The notes beneath the pieces were generated by a model. The model did not search any database, had not been told where the DNA came from, and worked only from the letters and a program-made list of their open reading frames with translations. Positions 56,507 to 64,000 of a stretch of 64,000 nucleotides of DNA are shown one piece after another. Within the stretch, counting starts at the first letter, position 1. Every line of letters begins with the position of its first letter. This DNA comes from Dryocosmus kuriphilus. Its lineage: Eukaryota; Arthropoda; Insecta; Hymenoptera; Cynipidae. The stretch lies in contig CM076197.1 of NCBI GenBank assembly GCA_038277395.1, positions 28,475,564 to 28,539,563 of the forward strand. The letters are read 5' to 3'. The position numbers and the translations under genes were made by a program.

Positions 56507-57146
56507 TTTAGATGATGTAGAATGTACTGTTTCTAACTGGTCTCTCTATTTGTCCAATTCATTCATTATGCATGTTTAAATGTTTAAGACGTTTCGACCG
56601 TACGTCGACGGTCTTCTTCAGTTATATAAATGAGATTATACATATATCTGTGCTTAAATAGTTGAAAACGGACTAAATTATGTTGTATATATTGTAGTTC
56701 TTACTTGACTCCGTACGCGGAAACTACATTATAGGATTTATTTCATAAATTTAAAAACTTTATCATATTTCGATTGTGTTCTCCATGTAGTCCGCGTAAA
56801 ATTCTCCTCACTCCGTATGCGGACTGCATGGAGAACACAATCGAAATATGATGAAGTTTTTAAATTTATGAAATAAATCCTATAAGGTAGCTTCCGCGTA
56901 CGGAGTCAAGTAAGAACTAGAATATATACAACGTAATTTAGTCCGTTTTCAACTATTCAAGCACAGATATGTGTATAATCTCATTTATATAACTGAAGAA
57001 GACCGTCGACGTACGGTCGAAACGTCTTAAACATTTAAACATGCATAATGAATGAATTGGACAAATAAAGAGACAAGTTAGAAACAGTACATTCTACAGC
57101 ATCTAAATTACACAACCCTGGTCAACACCCAAAACATCTTACTTTA
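56507..57146. mobile_element. 640-bp palindromic element with hammerhead-like cores
   Basis: Arms of nearly 300 bp (from about 56507 and back from 57114) are inverted copies with few mismatches. A 13-bp duplication GTTAGAGGTTTAT flanks it (56494-56506, 57147-57159). Each arm contains CTGAAGA, a hairpin GACCGT-CGACGT-ACGGTC, then GAAAC and GTC (plus strand 56993-57026; minus strand 56588-56621). That is a small hammerhead-ribozyme core of the kind known from Penelope-like elements. The last 32 bases (57115-57146) are not palindromic. There is no coding sequence. It splits the RNase H of element E. Confidence 0.8.
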
Positions 57147-57159
57147 GTTAGAGGTTTAT

Positions 57160-57633
57160 GATCAGTGAAAATCATAAATTCCCGTCCTTCCACCATGTGG
57201 CGAAAATACTTTACGGCTTTGTATATTGCCAGTAATTCTCTACTATAAGCGCCGTATTTCTGCTGTGCGGGACTGAGTTTCTTGGAGAAAAATCCTAGTG
57301 ATTCCCATTTTTCATCTACGAGTTGCTGTAAAGTTGCACCGATAGCGAAGCCTGATGCATCTGTGAAAATTGCCAATGGTGCCTCTGATGCAGGGTGGAC
57401 CAAAGGTACTGCTTCGGCAAAGCTTATCTTGCGGTCCTCAAGGCCTTCAGGGCCACTGGATTGCAGGGAATGGGTGCATTTCCTGGAATTTTTTTCTTCT
57501 GTAGATCGTTGAGCGGTCCCTGCTGTGAAGCGGCCATCGGGATACTGAGTCTGTAAAAATGTAAAATTCCAAGGAATTGCCTGTGTTGTTTTGCTATTTT
57601 GGGTTGAGGAAAGTCAAGGATGGCTTGGATCTT
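57160..57633 (-). pseudogene. Element E RNase H and RT connection
   Basis: RNase H from about 57403 down: LAIFTDASGFAIGATL, SPAQQKYGAYSRELLAIYKAV, and FTDHKPLT directly before the palindromic insertion. The region 57404-57633 between RT and RNase H carries connection sequence with frame changes. Confidence 0.82.
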
Positions 57634-58797
57634 TTATGGTAGAGGTTTGATGCCCATCTCTGAAACCTCATATCCGAGAAATTTCACCGTTTCCTCTCCC
57701 CAGGAACATTTGGCAGGATTAATCAGAACGCCGCACGTCTTGAGGCGATTAAAAATTTGACGGAGGTGCTGTTCATGTTCTTCAACCGAAGATGATGCTA
57801 CCAGGGTGTCGTCAATATAAATATATGTGAAGTTTAGGCCCCTGAGCACTTCGTCGATAAATCTTTGGCATGTTTGAGAGGCATTACACAAACCAAAGGG
57901 CATGAATAAGTACTCGAAGAGCCCAAAAGGCGTTGTGACAGCTGTCTTGGGAATATCTTCTTCTGCGACTGGGATTTGGTGGAAGACTCTGACAAGATCA
58001 ATAGTAGAAAAAATTTTCTTACCATAAGGAGTGTGTGAAAAGTCATGGATGTGAGGAAATGGATACTTATCAGAGATAGTCCTCTCATTTAACCTCCTGT
58101 AGTCTCCACCCATACGCCATACTCCAGCTTTCTTGGGGATCATGTGAAGCAGTGATGCCCAACTGCTTTTTGATGGACGAATGATGGACATGTCTATCAG
58201 TGACTGGTATTCTACGTTCGCCTGTTGGTGTTTCTCTGGAGATAATCGCCGTGGACTTTCTGCTACGGGTGGACCTGGTGTGGTGTAGATCCGATGTACA
58301 GTGGAGTGCGGCGGCTTGGTTCTAGCTCTTGTAGGTTGGGTTATTTCTAGAAATTCCTTTAGAAGCTCGTGCCAAGGAGATGTTCCTGACACCACACGGA
58401 TGCCAAGAAGCTCCTCAGGACACTGAGAAACTTTGCCTTTGGAAACTAGAGATGTCACGTTGTCGATTAAACACTGGTTGCGAATGTCTACCAATAAAGC
58501 AAAGTGGTGTAGAAAATCGACACCGATTATTGGTTTAGTCACATCTGCTATCACGAAACGCCATGTAAATGCGCGACGAAGTCCGAGGTTGAGAGTCAAA
58601 GTTTCAAAACCGTAAATTGAAATTATCGAACCGTTCGCAGCGTAAAGATCGTAACCGGCCTTTTTTCTATGTCCACGAATTCGCGTACGCGGGTAAACGC
58701 AAATATCAGCTCCAGTGCCCCCTAAAAATTGCACTTTAGAGTCTTTGTCCGTAACTAAAAGGCGGCAAGATTTGATCTGAAGGACGTTTGCCGCCAT
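57634..58797 (-). pseudogene. pol: Element E protease and reverse transcriptase
   Basis: A 387-codon open stretch. Protease: QFLGGTGADICVYP (residues ~24-37), where the family has VDTGAD; the catalytic Asp is Gly. GVDFLHHFALLVDI follows. RT: PGPPVAESPRRLSPEK, MSIIRPSKSSWASLLHMIPKK, WRMGGDYRRLNERT, the FSTIDLVRVFHQIPV box (first Asp), FGLFEYLFMPFGLCNASQT, and YIYIDDTLVAS (catalytic YIDD intact), then KCSWGEETVKFLGYEVS. The first methionine is inside the polyprotein, not a true start. It runs on from gag at about 58736-58797 in a different frame. Confidence 0.92.
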
Positions 58798-59700
58798 TAG
58801 CGTCCGCCCAACAAGTTTTCAGGTAGGCACAGGGTTTGGTATACTTTTGAGCTGACGTACCGAATTTTCGGTGGTACCAGCAATTTCCATCCCTCCTGTT
58901 CTGGCTACGATCTCGAGAACGTGAGCGGTCACGCGAACTTTCGCGGAAATAACGTTTGTTTTGGGACACGTGGGCTACTGCTGCAATCTCTTGTCTAAGA
59001 GAGTTTTTTACCTTCTCGATGTGCGAGGTCATTGTAAGAATCGTCCGTTGCATAAGGCTCTCCAATTATTCTGTATTATTTGCTTGAACTTCTGACACTC
59101 GTCCTCTGGGAATCAGGGTTTCGGCGACTACATCTACTAGATCTGACACGTCGTCTAAGGAACTCTGCGCTCGAGTTGCCAGGATTGCCTGCATCGCTGA
59201 GGGAAGACGACTTAGCCAGAGTGGACGCAGCACGTCATCGGGAACAACTGTACCTGCGAGAGATTTCAGGTAGCGCAAGAATTGAGACGGCTTGCGATCT
59301 CCGATTTCCTCGTGTTCGAGGAGACGTCTCGTTTTGTTCTCCTGTGACTCGCTTAATCTCTTAATTAATTCGGTTTTTAATTTGAGTACCTGTTTTGTGC
59401 CGGAGGGTTGGTAAGGATTTCCCTAACTTCCGCAGCATATTTGGGTTCCAAGTGCCCAACTACGTAACTGAATTTGGTAAGTTCAGAGGTAATATTCGCG
59501 AGCGCAAATTGCTGTTCGATTTGCACGAACCACATTTCAGGATCATCAGGCCAAAAAGGTGGTAAACGCACGGCTACGCGGCCAATTGACAGAAAGAGCT
59601 GAAAACTGTCCGAATTCGGCGCAGGAATCGTTGTGTTATTCGGACGAATCACGGTCGACGCGGTCGTTGTCACATTTGTAGGCGTGGTGCTGGTCATCTT
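58736..59700 (-). pseudogene. gag: Element E gag
   Basis: The probable start is the ATG at about 59700 (MTSTTPTNVTTTASTV). The capsid begins with LPPFWPDDPEMWFVQIEQQF and FSYVVGHLEPKYAAEVR; a frame change follows near 59377; then DRKPSQFLRYLKSLAG, LWLSRLPSAMQAIL, another change near 59066, and the basic RS-rich linker (DRSRSRDRSQNRR). The zinc module is CWYHRKFGTSAQKYTKPC; the CsRn1-type CHCC motif expects Cys at the Tyr position. An upstream Met at 59829 extends the frame but lies in leader sequence. Confidence 0.85.
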
Positions 59701-59909
59701 TGCAGAAGTAAAAAAACTCGGAAGAAAGTTATGCAGTTTTTCCGATCGAAGCAACAGTTCAATTTTAGCGTCACTACGTGCACTGGATTTCACAGAGTGT
59801 AGCGTCACTGCACTTGCACACAAACGCACTTACACACAAACTTTCTCACTTTTTTTTACGAAGAATTTGTAATAAATATTACGCGAGATCGCGTCGGCAG
59901 GTTACCAGT

Positions 59910-60316
59910 TACAGGTGCTCGCGTGCAAGTGAAATAACTTTACAGAATTTAATTGTAAATATAAGATAATTTATTTCAGCATCTAGTAGTGCACAAACAG
60001 ACGACCGAACGGAGACTGCCTTGACTGACCTGAACCTAAGCTAGGGTTCTAGAGACGAGGTTATTGAAGGAAAAAGGGAAAGGGAAATGCAACAGACATT
60101 GGGAAAAACCCACGCACGAATTTCTAGAAAGTACATGACAAAGTATTGTACCTGAATTGCTAGCTAAACCTTCGACGAGTCTCCGACTAGAATATTCTCG
60201 AAACTATTTTGGAGAAGATAATATCTGGATTTAATGTAATTTGATATTTGATCATTATATTGAAATATGAAATATAATTAATATAAAATTAATAATTATA
60301 ACAGGTGGTCATCACA
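59910..60316 (-). repeat. Element E 5' LTR
   Basis: 407 bp, matching 54391-54797. Followed on the minus strand by the primer-binding site. Confidence 0.92.
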
Positions 60317-60321
60317 ATGTC

Positions 60322-60430
60322 TAAAGTTGTACAAAGTAAGAAATTAACATTATTTAAAATCAATTTTTTTCACATCGTCTTGACAGTCTAGTCTGGCCAG
60401 GATCTGGTGCTGATCAGCCTTGCGAAACAT
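60322..60430 (+). repeat. ~176-bp satellite (right of element E)
   Basis: AAAGTTGTACAAAGTAAGAA then TCTAGTCTGG at 60388; with element E removed the spacing from the last left anchor (54283) is about 174. Degenerate after 60430. A related fragment, TCTAGACGGTCTAGTCTGGG, is at 61011-61075. Confidence 0.82.
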
Positions 60431-60628
60431 AAAAATGGTTACATTTTAATCATCTAACTTTTCTCAGTGCATGTTAAAACTAATTGTAGTAGCTATTTAA
60501 AACGATTTCAAATGATACAAAATGAAATTTATATTCTCAAAACAACTACTTCTTCCAGTTATATCAAATAATTATAGTGTCTCTAATGAATGAGTGATCC
60601 CCTTTTGTAGTTCGTAATGAATTATAAT

Positions 60629-60698
60629 ACGCGGTAGTCTAGTGGTTAGCACGTTCGATTTATACTCAGGCATTTAGGGTTCGATTCTCAGTGTTGCG
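60629..60698 (+). ncRNA. tRNA-like sequence
   Basis: GGTAGTCTAGTGGTTAGCAC (box A-like, as in tRNA-Asp/Glu) and GGGTTCGATTCTC (box B-like) with spacing of a tRNA. The T-stem has one mismatch and two wobble pairs, and the acceptor stem does not pair well, so it is probably a decayed tRNA or SINE head. Confidence 0.5.
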
Positions 60699-61366
60699 AA
60701 ATTTCTGCGAATGCGTCTTTCTAGCGTTATATTAAATACATAGGTCAGGAGATGTCAAGAACTACAAATTCGTTCAGAAAGTAGAATTCTTTTAGTTTAA
60801 ATACTTTTTTGAATCAACTCATTCCTTGCAGATTAGTCTGAAAGCTTTGACACTAAGCTTCTAGAAGAAAATATAATATTGTGCAGTCATTTATTTATAA
60901 TTTGCTAATAACATATTATATACTGTTTATTTATTATACATTATTTTGCATCACGAAATCACGTCTAGCCACAAACTTTGCAAAAATGTTACAGATTTGG
61001 CTATCCCCAGACTAGACCGTCTGATCTGCGCCAGATTAGGGTCTAGACGGTCTAGTCTGGGGCTGGCCAACGCCATAAGATTTTTCCACTAGGGCTGGTT
61101 TCATTATAGTAATAATTTTTTTTTTTTGTTAGCATATAATGTATTATTCTATGAAATTGTTAGAGTAATGATAATCTTCGTAAAAATGTTTAGAACACAA
61201 CGATCTTTTGCACCTACCACAACGTATTAAAGCAATGTTTGTGCATCCTTCTATTTAGCAGTGCGTGTTACAAAAATCTTCAAAGCTGAAATCTACAGGA
61301 TTATCAAATTTGTTCGGTCTTTCACTGATATAGCCACTTTTGTACCAGGAATATTTAAAAAGATTT
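60699..61366. other. Non-coding stretch
   Basis: AT-rich; contains the satellite-like fragment at 61011-61075. No gene recognised. Possibly the 3' flank of the transposase remnant below. Confidence 0.5.
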
Positions 61367-62800
61367 TTATATCTTGATGAAAGACAGTTGGTGGTGGACT
61401 AATGACTGATGTTTAATTATATTATTTCTAACATGTAAATTTAAATCATACTCCATTAAAATTACATCATCAGACAATTTTCGGGCATATTTTTTCCAAA
61501 CACGAAATCCATAAACATCAGGTGGTTGAATTTTTCCCGTGGTTCCAGTTTGAATTTTTTTTACGTTAACAATTTTATTTTCTGGCATTGTTTCCTCTAC
61601 TGCTTTATCACAATGTCCACTGCAAGAATCAAGTAACAGTATGGAGTGATGACCCACGTGTGGGTAAAATATTTTTTCCAACCAAATTTTAAAGTGATCT
61701 GCAATTAAACGACTTATTAATCAACTAATTTATTATATTATAATAAAAATTCTCATGAATGTGCTTACTTGTTATTAATTTTCGAGATTTTGATGTTTCA
61801 ACGTACACATTTTCTGGTCTAAATAAGTTTTGTTCTACAACAGGGCCAAATTGATCACTTGATTCTTTCAAAATAAGAAAAAAAAAGCGGTCAGAGTAGT
61901 TGTCTAGTAGCTGATATAAGCGGTTGTATGGTATAACTGTGCGTTGTTGCTGAAACTTGTCGTACCAGGCATTGCACTTGTGTTTCTACTTCAACTGTCA
62001 ATGTTCTTCCAGAATACATGTCTAACACTGAAGCCACACTGATCTGAATTATACAAATTTTCGAATCCAATCCTTGGTATGCATGATTTAATGTCACTGA
62101 TAAATGCATCTGCGTAAACCGTAAGTTCTGGACTACTTTCTAGTGTTTTTTTTTATAACCTTATTTACTTTTCTAGATATCTTTTTGTCAGCCTGTTTAA
62201 ACTTTGATAACCAAATTTTAGAGGCCTTAAATCTAATATTTTTAAAACCAAATTTTTTTTAAGCTCGTAAGGCCCATCGAATTATATCGCTATCGTGAAT
62301 AATTAAGGCACTGCCTTGAGCAGCTTTAAAATTGTCCAGCGTATACTGACAAATTCGAGCAATTTTTTCTCTGTAATTGCCACTTTTATTGATTGTGTGA
62401 GCCCAATGACGTAGTTGAGTAACAGATCAGACGTTTTTAAATCTCTTCTGTACAGTTTCAAGTTTAAGATTTTTTTTTTGACACTTCTCCAAAATTCGAC
62501 AGCTTTTTTTTGTGTTCAAAATCTATTCCTTCATTATCATCAGTACACTGATTCGTCAGTGCTTCATAAGGTTCAGGGAACTGATGTTGCACTTCATCCT
62601 CAATTATTCTTGCATTATGTTTTTTATATTCTTGTTGAAAATCTAAAGTTTTGTCAGCAATTATTTCCACATCGCAGAATGTATTTATTGCATCTATTAA
62701 AATATATTTTATCCATTCCGCCAACTGCATTTGATGATGATTCGTCAGACTATCTGGTACTTGTAACGTTTGAAATTATGCTAATAATATGTTTATAATA
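61367..62800 (-). pseudogene. pogo/Tigger-like transposase (CENP-B type HTH plus DDE_1)
   Basis: Minus strand. The N-terminal part at 62464-62730 is acidic and of unknown fold. At about 62460-62150 there is a helix-turn-helix region with INKSGNYREKI and FKASKIWLSKFKQ...ISRKVNK, as in CENP-B/pogo DNA-binding domains. DDE core: NSDQCGF (first Asp, about 62060) next to YSGRTL in a shifted frame, LLLDSCSGHCDK (second Asp, about 61640), and TGTTGKIQPPDVYGFRVWKK (third Asp, about 61545). Stops and frame shifts occur throughout, for example at about 62262 (TAA) and 61690-61890. No TIRs located. Confidence 0.75.
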
Positions 62801-64000
62801 TTTATTAGGGATTGATTTTCATTTTTCAATCTGTATTGAACTTTTAGCATGTATTGTAAAAGTTATACAATCTGTACTCTTATGTATGAAATTTTATAAA
62901 AATTAAAATTTCTTTCGACATTTCTGTGCGCCATATTGGATCAGCCATTATGAATTTTCAAACTCTGATAGCAGATTCGTAATCAGCGACCTCGAAAACC
63001 CTTATACACAGTCTTTTTCATGAAATTTGTGCGTGCTCGTATTTATTCAGTGTTCGGAGTGGTTTACCCCCTTTAGGGGTGATATTTAAAAAAAATGCTG
63101 ACACTTGTCACCTCTTTTTGTATTATGTGTTAAAAAAATTGTTTTTCAATTTTTTCAATTGTGTTGTGATTTTTAAATCAATAAAATTATGCCAAGAAAT
63201 GTGTTTTCAATCCCTAAAAATAGGGAATGCAACCATTGTGGTTAGCTCATCATGGATGACTCATTCTATTAATAAACAGTAACTTCTCCATTTTGTTTCA
63301 TCGGAAAATATTAACATGTAGCCGAAACGTTTAGAAAAAAAAAAACGTTTTTGGGGGTGAACTTTAGGGGTGGTTTTCACCTCCTCAATACGTTTATCAG
63401 CTGATAAAAAAACACGTGTCTCTTATTTTTTTTATACCCTACAACACATTAAAATTTCATCAAAATCGGTGAGACACACCTGAAAGACGTTCCTTGTTAG
63501 AAGTGGAATGGGGCATGTAGTAAGGGAATGTCCTGATTTTCCGATCAAGCAATCTGGTCCACTTAATTGCAAGAGAAGAATGTCACTGCACTGCACACGA
63601 GGGAAGGAGCACTTTCTTATGGTGTTCCAATTTCGAATTTTGCACTCAAAACCCGAAAAAAAATTTGAAACACACAAAAATTTAATATTCTTGTTGCGAG
63701 ACACGTAGGACTTGGCACGGTAGGGAGTATATCCTCTTAGATTAAAAATGAGAAGCACTGAGACTGTAGACTGCTGACCTCTTGCGGCGAGAATTTTGGC
63801 AGGAATTTTTCACTTGGTGGCTAAATATTCTGGTGGCTAAACGTCCCGCGCCCAGACGGCGGCGCCTAAACGTCCTTCTCCGCCAACTGAACGCTTGGAT
63901 CATTATGACAAACCCTCAGCCAAACTTATTTACTGAAGTAGCCGCTGAACAAAATTTAACAAATAATCTGATCTGGACGAAATACACTGTACAGGGTTCC
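62801..64000. other. Non-coding end of window
   Basis: No gene supported. Two phrases containing CCCTTTAGGGGTGATATTT and GAACTTTAGGGGTGGTTTTC (about 63069 and 63358) are related. A frame at 63508-63708 begins MGHVVRECPDFP, reminiscent of half a zinc knuckle, but the upstream Cys pair is absent. The last 120 bases are GC-richer and may begin another element. Confidence 0.4.

Larger units (their letters stand above)
54391..60316 (-). mobile_element. Element E: CsRn1-like Gypsy LTR retrotransposon
   Basis: Two LTRs of 407 bp (54391-54797 and 59910-60316) and a 5-bp duplication ATGTC (54386-54390, 60317-60321). On the minus strand: primer-binding site (TGGTAACCTGCCGACG, near 59907), gag with a CWYH.KFG motif, protease, RT, RNase H, integrase, and a purine tract (AGCAGGGGG) next to the left LTR. 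CWYHRRFG-type gag zinc modules mark the CsRn1 clade. There is no env. Frames are broken repeatedly, and a 640-bp palindrome sits in RNase H. Confidence 0.93.

Noticed and set aside
62415..62798. 127-codon plus-strand hydrophobic frame
   Set aside because: Antisense to the pogo-like transposase N-terminal region; the hydrophobicity comes from its acidic/Lys codons read backwards.
63508..63708. Zinc-knuckle gene starting MGHVVRECPD
   Set aside because: Only half of a knuckle is present, no upstream Cys pair and no similarity in the remainder.

Overview
The window looks like AT-rich, repeat-dominated intergenic DNA from an arthropod, most likely an insect. Evidence: env-bearing errantivirus-like LTR elements, a CsRn1-like Gypsy element, Penelope-like elements with a GIY-YIG motif, an R1-clade LINE, an RTE remnant, and mariner, hAT-like and pogo-like DNA transposon remnants, together with satellites and foldback elements. 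Clear GT-AG introns in one transposase confirm a eukaryote. I found no convincing single-copy host gene. Almost every coding stretch belongs to a transposable element, and most are broken.

Layout. 1-14 kb: two Penelope-like copies in head-to-head inverted arrangement. The left copy is split by a decayed errantivirus-like element A (949-11784), which is itself split by DNA transposon B (about 1420-5013) with long TIRs and a three-intron transposase. 14-19 kb: an R1-like LINE derivative with ORF1 but no ORF2, a decayed hAT/ZMYM1-like transposase, and a dispersed repeat carrying a GAC microsatellite. 19.9-24.8 kb: a full-length R1-clade LINE with an intact 1005-codon ORF2, poly(A) tail and 17-bp target duplication. 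25-31.5 kb: a gag-only LTR-element derivative (D, minus strand) with an RTE insertion, an ~82-bp minisatellite where pol would be expected, and a GC-rich block. 31.5-41.9 kb: AT-rich non-coding DNA with a ~756-bp tandem duplication, a LINE 3' tail, a 5'-truncated mariner, an inverted pair of a dispersed repeat and two arrays of a ~154-bp satellite.

41.9-50.1 kb: errantivirus-like element C, with both LTRs, a 4-bp target duplication (GTAT), gag, pol and env; it sits inside the 154-bp satellite and keeps its phase. 50-54.4 kb: short tandem repeats and two adjacent palindromic MITE-like elements. 54.4-60.3 kb: CsRn1-like Gypsy element E on the minus strand, with two 407-bp LTRs and a 5-bp target duplication (ATGTC), inserted in phase into a ~176-bp satellite. 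Its RNase H domain is interrupted by a 640-bp near-perfect palindrome with a 13-bp target duplication; each arm carries a hammerhead-ribozyme-like core of the small type known from Penelope elements. 60-64 kb: a tRNA-like sequence, a pogo/Tigger-like transposase remnant on the minus strand, and unassigned DNA.

The genes do not form a host pathway. Within each element the products would cooperate in transposition (gag and pol, plus env in A and C; ORF1 and ORF2 in the LINE). Only the LINE ORF2 reads as an uninterrupted complete enzyme. The most interesting items are the ribozyme-bearing palindrome, the intron-containing long-TIR transposon B, the ORF1-only LINE derivative and the phase-preserving insertions into satellites.
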